Shown: positions 47,219-60,282 of the stretch, piece by piece | How the letters are laid out: each line of letters starts with the position of its first letter | Position numbering within the stretch: position 1 is the first letter of the stretch | Assembly (NCBI GenBank): GCA_003008705.1 | Contig: PDUO01000093.1 | Location: forward strand, 72,790 to 136,789 | DNA: 64,000 bases | Direction of reading: 5' to 3' | Source: Pezicula radicicola | Lineage: Eukaryota > Ascomycota > Leotiomycetes > Helotiales > Dermateaceae | The notes under the pieces: generated by a model | Seen by the model: only the letters and a program-made list of their open reading frames with translations | The model's database searches: none | Told to the model about the DNA's origin: nothing | Translations under genes and position numbers: made by a program

Positions 47219-49238
47219 TTATGTTAGAGCAATTGGGTTTTCTAACAAGGCCACTGGGACATCCACTAGCTTGCTGCGTAGGTATTCTGCGACACCTTTC
47301 CCCAGCATATCAATTCGCGTGCTACTGGCCGCGCCACCACCTAAGAAGTCCAGCAGACGGAAATGAACAGCCATCAACTTGGGAAATTCACATCTCTCAA
47401 CAGTAACCGATGGTTTATAATCCTCTCCAAGTAATTCTTTAATCCGAGGTATAGTCAGGAAAGTTTGGAGCCATTTGTATTCCGTTGCGTTGCGTGTAAA
47501 GAAGCCGACGTTACAGTTATCCCCTTTGTCTCCAGATCGAGCATGTGCTACGGCGCCAAGTGGGGCTTTTTTGGTTGCACCGAGAGACTCTAGAACCATC
47601 GGTTCCGCTGTCTCTGCACTGGGCCTCTTACCTGGTGGCGGTGCTGTGATACCGTGATGTTGAACCTCGATGGTTTTCTCCGGGAACACCACTTGGTGGG
47701 TAAGGCGGGTGTATGATATGATTCCAGGAAAAAGTTCCATGAACATTTTTGGAACCATTGTGCGGAAATCTAGGGACATGTGATACCCTTTCAGTGGGCA
47801 ATGTTAGCCTCGTCGTCACTACCAAAATTCCGTTTTTCAGGATCTTTACCTGCGTAAAACTGCATTCGTAAGGCATACACATGCTGCCGGAATACGGTTT
47901 CGGCAACATCTTCTTTGTTCCTACCCTTTACCAGAACTCTAATGGACACAGTCCCTGCGGCTTGATTTGATGGGTTAATAGCTGCGGAACCATATCTCTC
48001 AATACTCAATTCAGAAAAGTGGGCATCGCGAAAGGCATATTCAAGTTGCTGCCGCATGAACTGTTCTTTTACGTCTAAGTCTAGGCCATTCATATAGAAC
48101 GTTGCCTCTGCCTGGTATCCGCCAATAGCAACAGTAATAGCCTTCGTGGTTGGAGGAGGAGGACTACCCACAGCGCCGGAAATGCGAACGCGATCCTTTT
48201 TGCCGGTGTTCTCGATAATTACGTTTTCGATGTCTGCGACCACGTCTGAGTTGATATATTTGGTTCCTTGAATTTCGTAGAGAAATTGTGCTCGTACATT
48301 CATTTCATCAACGTATCCCGCAGAAGTAATGTGTTTGGTAATAATTGTCGTGCCATCGTGAGCGATCTCCGCGATAGGGAAGCCAAGGTCGACAAGTCCA
48401 GCAAGGTAGGGTCTGACGCCAGAGAAATTTGCTCCTGTGACATACGGCCCACACTCGATAAGGTCTAGGATAGACGTTAGCGCTTTGCAGTACTCGATTT
48501 TATTCAAACGGATTGCTCACGCCCAGCTATTAATGCCCCAGCCAGTTCGTTCCAGGCATCGTGGCTCCAATTATGCCACCATGCCGCAAGTGCAATAACA
48601 GGGCTAGCATCCGTAACACGCCCACAAATAACGATATCAGCTCCATTCCTGAGAGCTTCAACGATGCCCCATGCCCCAAAGTATGCGACCCCACAGTAAG
48701 GCTTCCTATCCCAGTCTTCCAATTTTCGTTCTGGATGGTCTAGATGCACAATTCCGCCAACATCTTTCTGTTTAATAGGATCAACAACGATGTCCGAAAT
48801 GTCGTCCCCCACAACATATGCGATCTTGAGATGGCCCTGTCCATGTTTCTCACATATCTCTATCGCCTTCTTCGCACATTCTGGAGTGTTAAGTGCACCA
48901 GCATTGCTGACGAGCTTTATCTTTTTTTCGGCTATGATGTCGATTGAATCATCGAGCTGCTCCAGAAATCCCACTTCGTAGCCTTTGGTTGGATCGTCAT
49001 GCTTTCGAATGGCATTCCATGCAATGTTGAGCTCTGACAACCAGTCTCCCGTAATTGCATCCAGATAGCCTTCTGTAACCATGCGATGCCTAGAGAATAC
49101 TTAGTCGAGGGTATCAAGTTGGGTACCAACAGTGTCTGACATTGCATATGGACAATCTTCCATAGCCCCCGCGACATTTCCAATTATGATTGGACGCTTT
49201 GGTTCCATGGCCATTGAAGTAGTGACTGATGGAGTCAT
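47219..49238 (-). CDS. AtuA-like protein (acyclic terpene utilisation family, DUF1446)
   Basis: Four exons assemble from the ATG at 49238: RPIIIGNVAGAMEDCPYAM, then EGYLDAITGDWLSELN (usual VITGDYLAE), GALNTPECAKKAIE, VICGRVTDASP, HLIECGPYVTGANFSG, FPIAEI. A C-terminal AtuA-like domain follows, with APLGAVAHARSGDKGDN and RCEFPKLMAVHF. The last join works when the intron starts in RNF (donor G/GTAGTG, about 47810) rather than at the in-frame TGA, so both domains lie on one chain of about 600 residues. The bacterial AtuA gene belongs to citronellol/geraniol catabolism, but the fungal biochemical activity is not established. Nearby acetoacetyl-CoA synthetase and SDRs fit an acyl-CoA catabolic setting. 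The first intron uses a weak donor (AT/GTCAGA). Confidence 0.85.
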
Positions 49239-50269
49239 GATAATACAGACGGGAATAAATACTGAATGTGACGACTATGTTGATCCAGCAGTCAAAATTC
49301 AAAGTAGTCGATGATGGTTTAAAAATGTAAGATTGTATGAGGAAACCAAAGAGAAATGATCACATCCTAGCTCCTAATCCGTCGGGTCAATACATTGATG
49401 GTTCTGTTCAAGAAGCTTCCGGAGCCATTCCTCGGCCACCGCCGCTTAGTCTTTCAAAGGGCTCGGCGATCATCCGATCTCCACAGTCATCGCGCATGGC
49501 GGCGTCCAGTGAATGGATGGACAGAGTAAGATGCAAGTAATCAATGGCTGTGTTAACCGTCGGATAAAGAGAGTGGGGAGGGACTCGGTAACAAAAATCC
49601 ACGCTGTTTCGAGTCACTCAATATTCCAGGCGGTGAGAGGCGAAGCCCGTTTTGTCAATGACCAATCATTTTGAATGTCGACTTTGGCCTAAACACAGTT
49701 ATCGGACTGTTACTGTGCCAATACGCCTTGATGAACTACTAATCGACGTTGTTCATTATTTGCACTTCAAGAAACAACCGATAAGTCAAATTCCACAACT
49801 TTCAGCTCCTAGTGCCTTCTTCGTGTTATTAGGTTGATTACCGTTCTGTAGGTCACTCAGGAGCCTTTGTGAAACTCGTCCCAAAGAAAACCGTGAATAA
49901 ACAATGAACTGAGACTGAGAACAAGATCTGAGAAAATGTAAAGTGGAAAACGGTTGAAGAGTAACAACCCCCTAGGAGATAGATGATCTAGTGCAAGTCA
50001 TATTTCAAGTTGTATCGTCCAATGGGAAACATCTGGTATTACTACAGCTCAAGTCATAACTAGATCTTATTCATCCCTGGATCTAGACACGCTGTTACCC
50101 GGTTTCGGGAGTGCAGTATCTGTTCCAGTTACTGCACTAACCGCCCCAGCTACATTTGGCAGTCAAGCATTCATGCTGTAGTGTTTTGTGTTAGTAAATC
50201 TGACTAATATCACCAACCCATGATGCCGCACGAAATCATCATTTAAAAGAACAATGTCTTACTACCTGA
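49239..50269. other. Intergenic, 1 kb, upstream of the AtuA-like gene
   Basis: No gene is seen. CGG-N6-CCG (about 49435) and CGG-N7-CCG (about 49463) triplet pairs occur near 49.45 kb, about 200 bp upstream of the start codon, without the TCGG/CCGA arms. Confidence 0.35.
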
Positions 50270-50732
50270 TGCAGTTGATACTGCAAACCCGCAACGCATG
50301 CGTGATGTCTTTTGTGAAACCTCCTGCCATCATTCCAAATTCGGTGTCATTGGCCAATCTTGCGACTTAGCCCTAACCCTTTTCCTTGGTAGGAGTGAGA
50401 GACACAGGATTGCCAGTTGTAAGGGAGTCAAAAGTTAGGATATCGATCAATCGATGTTCCAGTAGATTGACCAACTTCAGGAAACATGAGGATCTTTGGG
50501 ATACTAAAAAGCTACTCCAAGGCCCTATGAAAGCGGCGTCGCCATGTGTAACAGGTGCATCAGCATCTGCTACGCAAGCTATGGGAACCTTGCTGGCCAC
50601 GAGTCTATCATCTTTGGGATTTCGAGGAGTTAAACACTCGGCTGATTGTGAAGGCGTGTATTCACCATTGATATAAAGTCTGTGAAACGGTGCGGCAAAT
50701 GGGATTGTAGATTGCATGGCTACGAGACGCAT
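50270..50732 (-). pseudogene. Internally deleted aldehyde dehydrogenase
   Basis: The first 110 codons match the N-terminus of the ALDH at 26-27.7 kb (INGEY, NPKDDRLVASKVPIA, GPWSSF, CFLKLVNLLE, LTFDS, GNPVSL). After a stop, ALDH homology resumes at LANDTEFGMMAGGFTKDITHALRV and INCIR, which belong near the C-terminus. About 300 residues, including the cofactor loop and catalytic Cys and Glu, are missing. The sequence also lacks the PFGGKKQSG end. A non-functional relative of the intact gene, possibly a former duplicate that carried more divergence, is the best reading. Confidence 0.82.
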
Positions 50733-52925
50733 TAAGTCGCGATAGAAGTAGAGTAGTTATTTCGCAATCGAAAATAATATTCGAGGATATCGGTTTTGGA
50801 GGCAAACCATGATCCCCATGAATTGTACCTAAGGTAGGATGCCCCAAGAGTGAAAGCAACGGAGCGGAGATTTGGCCATCGGCGGGAATGATCACATGCC
50901 TGTGACAGGCAAAAGTCCGTGTTCACAAATGTAGTAATGGTGCAGATCAGAGCCTTAAGCCACTGCTAAACATATTTGAACCTGCAAACGCGTGATGCGT
51001 GTCCGAACAGCTCCCGTGCTCGAGAGATCAACATCAACACTACCGTTGACATCCGATCTCCACTCCACTGCAACAGATCGTGCCAATCCGATTCCAGGTC
51101 AATTTCAGGGTTAAATGGCGTTATGCACCCACAATAAATATAGCTTGCGGCAAATAGGACCATGAAAGCAGTGCTCTATGGCAGATCTTTCGATGTGAAG
51201 GCCGACGATTGCCCAGTTCCCAACCCAAGACATGACAAAGTCCGAACGGCGCAACTTTATAGCAGATAAGTAGTTATGGTAGTATAGGAATACCTACTGC
51301 TAACTTGATGTCTTTAGCCATTTGCACATGTATCGCGAACATCAATCTACAAAACCGGGTCATATGGTCCTATGATAAGCCTTGTCCATGAAAAGTCGTT
51401 CGTACCCATTTTCAAACCTCTTTTTCAATATTGAAGGGACTAATGTATGTTGCTTCAATATCAACTAGCCGTTATAGCAGGGCCATGACTTCATAGGTAT
51501 AGTCGATGCCATTGGATGCAAAGGGAACACAAGCCAGTGAGTACATTGTATCCCTGTTTACATATGACTGCTAAGTTCCCACTTCTCCGCTGCACATATC
51601 GGATACCAACTAATTCTTTCATTCTAGTAAAAACTGCTAGTTGTGCCACCACGGCGCTGCAAATCGCTGCACCGAGTTGCCTGTCTTTGGAACTGAGTAG
51701 CTTAACGAGGGGCAAGCGAAATATGTGAGGGTGAAATCGGCGGACACAAAATTGGAGCACACACCTTTGACTTGACGATCGACTTGTCGTCATGGTGTGT
51801 GATATCCTCCTAACAGTCTACTATGGTACAATGCAAGCGATTTCCTTCATTTAGCAACCCCTTCTCATCTCCAGATTTACACCTCAAAGTCTAGAAAAGG
51901 TTGGCTTTATCGACTGTGATTGCGGACTGGTTGGGATATGTACTACTCTAACTGCTCAGGCCGAAGGGGTTAAAACTGTGTTGGCGGTAGACAGTGTGGA
52001 TGACCACCTGCCCTAAGCTCAATCCACAGGAGAGATGCTATTGAAACTTTGGACTTGATGATATCAAAAAGTTCATCGTGGAAGCTACTGGGGTGTGGAG
52101 CGTACGCCGTATCGGAAGTTGTTGGCAACGGCGCGGCTTTAAGGACGACCTTTGACCCAGTGAGACGGTGCGGAATACTCTCGTCCATCGGATTCCCTCC
52201 TGGAGATTTCCATTCACAGAATTTTAATGGTACCTAGGATTTCTCACGTATGTGCCCCTCCCAGGTGCTCTCTGACTAGCAATGACAGCTTGCAGGCTCT
52301 GACGACGACAACTGCAAGTATTCATTTCGGCAGAGCTCTAATCAGCACGGTATCCTTGGAGGCGCTCGACTGCTTCAGAATCAACAAATAAAACGGTATT
52401 TTATTTTGGTTCGCACGCGATTCAATTGATATAGCCGCGATACGGGTATAGCATTGTGCCTGCTGATATAATGACCTCTGGGACATGGCACATAACTGAA
52501 AGGGTTCATGGCTTGTATGAATTATCGCTAGATTTCGAAGTGCAAGATGTGGTCAACTTAAGAAAAAAGCGTGTTGACAGTCTAGGTACAGTAATCTATC
52601 CACTCATCTCTAGGTGGGGAAATGCCTCTAAAGGAAGCGGCCAAGACTTGTTAAAACGGCGACAGTATCCATTCCCCACCCCTCCCCTAGTCCACAACCC
52701 TTAGCCGCCAGTCCAGCCATCGTCTCCATTCCCCCGCTTAACCCTCCTGATTTCTCCGCAGATATAGGAGGTATACCTAGGTATTGCATACTTTAACCAG
52801 ACTTCACGTCACGGTTGAAGCACTCCCTATCCATCATTTCCTATCATCTTCGTTGGGAGTGGGCATCTGTACAAACCATTTGTCCTTCCCTCTCTCCACC
52901 TTTTTTGACGACTCCAATCAGAAAT
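50733..52925. other. Long intergenic region, 2.2 kb, no gene assigned
   Basis: Many short frames on both strands lack convincing motifs; a minus-strand frame at 51970-52188 and one at 51491-51793 were inspected without result. The region may contain further relics. Its right end is the promoter of the second regulator. Confidence 0.4.
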
Positions 52926-55232
52926 ATGCAAGCCTGTGATCGCTGTCACACCCGCAAGACTCGATGCGATCGGCGCATGCCACAATGCAGTGCCTGTGTT
53001 AAGGTTGGGGCAGCCTGCCTTCATGTTGACAAAGTCAGACAGCGACAGCTTCCTCGTGGGTACATGGACAGCATGGAAACACAATTACATGATCTTAGCA
53101 GTGAAAACCAAAGACTGCGACGTGACCTGGCAGCATTGCGTAGCCAGCTTGGTAACCCTGATCGGAACGACCTCGAGCACAACAATAACGCGGCCAGTAG
53201 CGCCGAGCTTGACGAAGAGACCGATGCAGGTGATTCTGCTAATAATGCGGCGATATACATGTCACCGGACAAAACACCCACGAGCGATGTATTCACCACC
53301 GAAGTTTCCTATCTCTCGTTGAAGGCCACGGGTGAGACACGCTACGTGGGCTCGAGCAGTGGAATGGGACTTGCCAGGATCATCGACTCTCTGGTCAATT
53401 CGGAGAGCGGGATCTCCCTTCTGCCCCAGGAGTTAAAAGAGCAGGATGGACGCAGCGTTCTTTTCGTTTCCACAACTCCTCCAGATGCTCTTTTCCCCAA
53501 AAAACCGATGGCGATGGCATTCATCGAGGCGTACTTCCAACACACACATATTAACTTTCCGTTACTGCACCGCCCAAGTTTCCTAGAAACCGTCGAGCAA
53601 ATATATGGAGATTCTGACTACTATGAAAGTCATCCATATGAGAGTTTTGTTTTCGACATGGTCTTGGCGATCGGAAGCTCCAACTTCAACCGCTTCGAGG
53701 AATCTACAGCCGGCGCGACGACTCACTACATGAGAGCGCAGGCCAAACTTCAACAAGTCTTGGGCATGAAGGGGCTAATGCCTCTGAAGGTGATTATTCT
53801 CCTCTCGCAGCATGGCATCTTCAGCAATCTTCGAGACACTAGCGCTAGCATATGGCACCTGGTTGGAATCGGTGTCAGAATCTGTTTTGAAATGGGTCTA
53901 CATCTGGAGCCGAAACAAGCCAACGGTCTACCTAAGCTTTCATCGCAGGAAACGCGTCATGTAACTATGGAGGAAGAAATGAGGAAGAGATGTTTTTGGT
54001 GTTTATACAACCTGGATAGGTACGCAGTTCAGATGGTCTGAAATACAGAGGTTGCTAACTGAACGTTGAATAGGGTTATCAGTTTCACACTTGGGCGACC
54101 CGCTGCTATTCAAGATAGAGACGTTGATGTCTCTCTTCCATCACATCTCGAGGACGAATCTTTCAGCACCGACCGCCCTATCGTTCAGGAATCCCACGTA
54201 GGAGGGAACCCGAGTACCATTATCTCTCCGTTTCTGCATTTGATTCGAATCAGACGTCTCTCTGGGGAAATTCTCGCAAAATTCTATAGCGCAAATCAAA
54301 GGGACAATGTTTCCGCTGAAGAAAAAAAACACATTCGTCGCAGACTACATGAGGACCTTATCTCCTGGAGAAATGACACCCAGCTCCTGAATTTGGAGGG
54401 GAAACAAGCTGATGATAGCGTCTACATGTCCAGTTTTCTGACTCCAGAGTGGTACAATGCTGTTTTCAACAATGCAGTCCTTTTACTTTACCGCCCCTCC
54501 CCTTCTCTACCACAACCCACCACAGTGACCGGATTTGGTGATGAGGGGAGAGACCAGGGGAACCTTTTCTCGGCCGCGAAAGCCACTATCACGGCATACT
54601 CGGATCTTCACCGGAAAAGGAGACTCAACTATTCATGGATCACTCTCCACGGAGTCTTCATTGCTGGCCTGGCATATGTTTACGCTGTAGGATGGGCACT
54701 GAAAGATGCTGGGCGAACTATACCTATCCCGGATTATCTCGAGGTTATTAATGATACGCGCACTTGCTCGAATGTGCTTGTCGCAATCTGTGAGCGGTGG
54801 AATGTCGCTCGTAGATCCTGTGAGCTCTTCAATAAGCTAAGTAGTGCAGTCATTCGAGACACTGTAAATGCGGCAACAAAAAGAGACGTAGTATTTTCGG
54901 ATGTGAACGACACCGTTTCCCAAGTACAGGGAAGTCACCGCAAACAGACGAACACGGGCGTAGAGGCAATGCATGCTCAGAGCCTTAACTCAGAACAATA
55001 CAGTTTCTCGAACGATATGGATATGTTGAACAATCTACCGCCGGTGGCGCACGTGTCCGTCATCGACGAGTTCAGACAGTACGCGGGCGCTTTCGAGACC
55101 ACCTTTTTTGGAGAAGAGTCCTTTCCAAGTGAGCTGGTAACGGGGTTCTCTCAGAGCTGGTCTTTCGAAGATCCCTTTTCCAATCAGGTAGATGACCGTA
55201 TTCGACTAGACGATCAGAATGGTTTATGGTAG
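52926..55232 (+). CDS. Zn2Cys6 transcription factor
   Basis: Two exons (52926-54019, 54074-55232) give 750 residues. The start is the ATG giving MQACDRC; the longer frame opens with TTG. The zinc cluster has Cys at 4, 7, 14, 21, 24 and 31 (C-x2-C-x6-C-x6-C-x2-C-x6-C), followed by a linker and a heptad-rich coiled coil at about 46-75 (METQLHDLSSENQRLRRDL), so it should bind as a dimer. The fungal transcription factor domain lies in the middle: YFQHTHINFPLLHRPSF, WHLVGIGVRICFEMGLH, RCFWCLYNLDR and SFTLGRPAAIQDRDVDV. It stands apart from the first regulator in sequence and is next to acetoacetyl-CoA synthetase, tail to tail. It could control the right half of the island or act elsewhere. Confidence 0.92.
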
Positions 55233-55430
55233 CTAATGAGCAACACTATAATCTTTATAATTAAAATGAGACCTCTGCCACGAAGCTACGGTATGGACAG
55301 TTTGGGATGGCGCTGGGAGGAATTTAGGACGGCGTTCAAGTTTCCCGTCTTGTATTCGCTTTGCAATTCTATACTATCAATGTTCTCTTGTTGTATTCTG
55401 CCCTTCTAGCTAAATGCCACGCTTCTGATG

Positions 55431-57957
55431 TCACAGTTTGCTTTGCGGTGCGTGCAGCACATTTCTATCTGTTGGGAGATACAGGAACTGATCATACAGT
55501 TTCAGGCTATCCGGATTCGCCACAGTACCACTGACTGCTGTCTTCCGCCCACTTACCCTCTGCTTGACATTAATCTCGCATTTTTTCCCGTTTACAGTGT
55601 AAGGGATGTCTGCAATTTCGAAGATATAACTCGGGACGTGGCGGGGCGAGTACTTGGCACGTATAGCTATTTTCAGATTCGCTGCCAAACGAGTGGAGTA
55701 ACTGTGACCGTGCTTCATCTTGACAAAGAGAAGCACTCTCTCGTCTGTGTCATGACTTCTCCTTTGGCCAACACAAATGCTGTCATCGATTTCCGGAAAG
55801 GTCTCCGTAACGGCGTAGATCTCAGCTGACCCAAAGCGAACTCCCGAAGGGTTAAGAACTCCATCACTACCTTGTTAGACTCATGTGACATTACTTAAGA
55901 GATGCTGGAAATTTACTTACGATCTACCCAGCATGATGAGCCCACCCGTGTCTATCTTGGCTTGGATGAAATCACCTTGACACCAAACATGCGGACCATA
56001 CCGTTCAAAGTAGGAGGACTTATATTTATCGATGCCACCTTCTCCCCAGAAGGCAATTGGCTGACTCGGGAAGGGTCTCGTGCATACAAGTTCTCCAGCA
56101 TCACCAGAATGTTGTATGGAGACGGCATCTTCTCGCGACGCATCCATGATATCCACGGCCATGCCCAATGCCCTGACTTGAATTTCACCAGCGAAGATTG
56201 GAAGCAGCGGGGTTCCTCCGACGACTTGACAAGGTGAGTACTAGTAGAACGAATATATGAACCTAAGCAAGATACGTACAGCAGCCCGCAATATCGGTTC
56301 CTCCGCTCATCGAGATTAATTGCGCGTCGGGGGGAAACCCGGTTTTGTAGAACCAATTAAACATATCCTCGGAGAGCACCGCCCCAGTTGATGTGACAAC
56401 TCTCAGTTTACTAAGGTTGAATTGTTCTCCTGTGTTTGTATAAGTGACTGTTGAAACTCGATAACGGCATAGGTGCTCACGCGGTACAATTCCGCGGGCT
56501 TTGAGCTCGGCAAGATATCTTGGTGATGTTCCAAAGACACTGACTCTTAAGGGAAGTTAGACACGAAATTCTGCAGCATTGCGGGCCATACTTGCATACC
56601 CTAGTCTTTCCGCAAGCTGTAGTAATACGGTTGGATGGGGGTGGAAAGGAGACCCGTCGTACAGTAGCATAGAGGCGCCGGAGGAAATGTTCATAAAATT
56701 TAATAGCCACATAATCCACGCAGTCTGAAATGTGTCAGCATTTTCAAAAAGAATGACGATGTTCTTAGTATCCCTACAGTCGTGTACTGAAATACTATGT
56801 CATCTTCTCGGATATCGTGTTGTAATATCATGTCTGTCTTTACTTTCAGAGCAGCACCCTAGTGAACTGGTGAGCCAAAGTCTAAATCCCACACCACGTA
56901 TCAAGAAGCTCACCCCGGCGGAGTGTAGAATGCACTTTGGAATTCCTGTCTTTTGATACAATAAGCGTCATGAAGAATAAAGGCGTAGATCTTGTTTGGA
57001 GCTTTACCGTCCCAGATGAATACATGATAAAGGCCGGGTGATTAAACGGGAGGGACTTGAAGGTAAGTTCCTGACCAGTGCCCCGGCCCAGAAAGCACTC
57101 AAGTGAACATCCTTTATAAATTCTCGAAAAGTCAACCGGAAGATTGCAGTAAGGGATTATAACAACATTGCTTAATTTCTTGCCATCCCGACCCAGGTTG
57201 TGCGACCACTGCCTTATCCGATCCTCTAGTTTGGTGAGCTTCTCAGCATAGACGTAGCCATCATCCGCGAAGATTATCTTTGGGTTGACCTGCGCGAAAC
57301 GGTCCACAATCGCTTCTTGCCCCAGGTCGCATGAAGTAGACGACCACAGTGCTCCAATGGACAATGCTGCTAAGCAAACAACCATGGCGTCGACCGAGTT
57401 CGATATGACTGACGCAACTACATCTCCAACTTGAACTCCGGAATTGACCATTGCATCGTAGGTTGCTCGAGTTCGTTTTCGTAGATCTTGCCATGTCACT
57501 TTTTCAATTTCTGGTACGCCTTCACGGACAAAATTGATCGCCACGCTGTCGGCTTTCCCATTGCGAAGGAGTAATTCGGCGACGTTGAGAGAGTCGGAGG
57601 TGAAGCACTGTGGCGGGGGAAATAAAGGAACAGCATTGATGTTCTAATGGCGCCATAGATTTATTATCAGCCTCGAATTGAAAGATCATGGGACAGGTAA
57701 AAACTCCCAAGCGAAGTGTAACTGCCTACATCATCTTCCAGCATGTTTCCTATACTCTTTGTATGCGGGGGTGCCAGTTCAAGGAACGTGTAAGCATCTC
57801 GCCAGAAGTGTTGAAGCGATTCGTTGGCAACAGACCATTGATGAAGGTCGCCATAGGTCTGTAACTGAGTCTTATGTCGTTTGTTTATATATCGAATGAA
57901 CTTGGCCACATTCGTCGCATTTGGGTCGCGGGGCTCCCATAAAGCCTTTTTCGCCAT
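55431..57957 (-). CDS. Acetoacetyl-CoA synthetase (acetoacetate-CoA ligase)
   Basis: A multi-exon gene of about 690 codons runs from the ATG at 57957 to TGA at 55431. The N-terminus (LWEPRDPNATNVAKFIRYIN, HQWSV, HFW) and the following SLNVAELLLRNG are typical of the family. The AMP-binding core includes IMYSSGT/TGIPKCILHS (split by an intron), QYTTTAWIMW, the SGGTDIAG motif and GGTPLLPIFAGEI. The C-terminal part shows GPHVWCQGDF, SGVRFGSAEIY and the catalytic-lysine region YTVNGKKCEINVKQ. All joins can be made in frame, so it appears intact. It would activate acetoacetate to acetoacetyl-CoA in the cytosol, linking ketone-body or leucine-type breakdown to lipid and polyketide precursors. Its nearness to an NR-PKS is suggestive only. 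Confidence 0.85.
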
Positions 57958-60282
57958 TTTGACAACTTTCGCTAGAAGATTTTAATTCTCTACATTATAC
58001 ACGAAGACCCTATATACAAACACGCGAAAGTCCTTGCTAGTAATAGTAAAGTCGTAAGTGTCCGGTGCATGGTCCCCACAATTGTACACGGGCAACTCCA
58101 GTACTCGGCGAACGCCGACGTGATAGGGAAATATACTTCTTAGGAGGTACTCCGTAGTCCGACGCAGCCAGACGCGGGCCTAAGCGAGACTAAGCACGGA
58201 TCTAGCTAGGGTAGCCAGCTTATATAGTAGCTTAGTTAGTTAAAGCTATAACTATAATAATAACCTTTTAGGTAATAATAGATTACTTTTTTACTCTTAA
58301 TTATAAAAGAAAAGATTAGAGTTTAATTTATCTAAGGTTTATAATATTAAATAAAAATTTTATAGTTATATATACTTTATTATTAGTACTTTTTTATTAT
58401 TTTAATATATTACTAATTAGATTAAATCTTAATAATAAATATATATAATTATTAAAGTTTTTATAACTTTAAGAGTAATTATATAATAATAAATAATTAC
58501 TTTTATAATTAATTTATAAAAGAAGACTAAAGTTTAATAAACTTTTAATTTATAATATAAGAGGAATTTTTAATAAAAATAATAATTTTATTATTAATTT
58601 CTTTTTATAATTTTAATATATTATTAATTAAATTAAATCTTAGTAATAAATATATATAATAATTAAAACTTTTATAATTTTAAATAAAAGTTATAAAACT
58701 ATAAAGAACTTTTATTATAATTAATTTATAAAAAATAACTAAAGTTTAATTAATTATTAATTTCTTTTTATTATTTTAATATATTATTAATTAAATTAAA
58801 TCTTAATAATAAATATATATAATAATATTAGCTTTTATAACTTTAAGTTTAAATTAATAAAACTTTAAATAATTATAAAAGTCTCTTTAGTTTTATTATA
58901 ATAATTAGATTAATAAGATTTAAAATCTCTAATTAGTATAATAAGATAGATCTAGTCTTAGATTTAGATTTTTTTTTATATAATTATAATAATAATAATA
59001 ATAATATAAAACTAGATTTAGATTAATTTTTAAAAACTTAGATCTAGTTTATTTTTATATAAAAAAGTATAAATAAACTATTAGAATATCTAAACTAAAT
59101 CTAGTAAATCTATCTTTATTATTAGAATTATTATATTTAAAACTATTATTAAAGTTAAATAATCTTAACTTAGAGTTAAGGTTATAAAGATAAATATTTA
59201 AATAAGGTTTAGAATTAAAATATATTTAATATATTATAAAGTATTAAAATAAAGATAAATAAATATAAAGAATTAAAAAATAATTATATTTACTAATATT
59301 AGATATTTCTTATTTAATAATTATAAAATTTATTATTTATTTATCTAAGTTTTAGATTATTATATATTAGAAGTACTAGTTTATTATATTATCTAATTAG
59401 ATTAAATTTTATTTTACTTTAAAATATCTATATAGTTTTATTAAAAAGATATATTAGAAAATTTAAAAAGTTATTTATAAAATTAATAAATTAATTTAAA
59501 ATAAGAAAAAATTAAATTAATATAAGTTCTTATTTCTAATAAATATATCTAAGCTAGTTATAATATTAGTATTATTTAAATCTAATAGAATCTATTATAT
59601 ATTTAATATAAAAAAGGGATTAGAGTATCTATCCTTAATAAATATAGAATCCTAACTTTAAGATTATTTTATAAACTAATTAGAACTCTAGTTATTATTA
59701 TAGGGTAACTCTAGAATTAAATTAATATTTAGGACTAGAATTAAATTTTTATATCTTTATTTAGGTTTATTAGAAAAAGGTAAAAAGTAGGTTTCTAAGT
59801 AAAATCTCTATTAGAGGTCTAGTCTTATTAAAAAATTCCTAGATTTCCTAGTAGTTATTAAGTTAGAAATTATTTAGGGTTATAAGAGTTAGAGTTATAA
59901 GGGTTAGGGTTATATAATAGGATTATATAACTAGATTATATAATAGTATAAAACCTAAAGGATAATATATATAGAAAGAAAGAAAAGAGGAAAGTTAATA
60001 TAAATAGAAAGAGATAATTAAATAATATTAGAATAACTATTAATAAGTTATAATTATAATATTATTAGGAAATAATAATACTATTAATAATCTATAATTA
60101 TAGAATTAACTAAGAGAGAAAACTATATTACTATTAGTATTATAAATAATTATAATATTAATTATAATATTAATTACTAAGGGAAAGTAATAATTATAGT
60201 ATTATCTAATAATAGGAACTATAGTACCTAACTAAAGAAAGAGTAAATCTAGTACTACTAGTTAATCTATTAAGTACTATCT

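Noticed and set aside
59895..59915. GGGTTAGGGTT, resembling a telomere repeat
   Set aside because: Only about one and a half units occur inside AT-rich repeat sequence, with no array.
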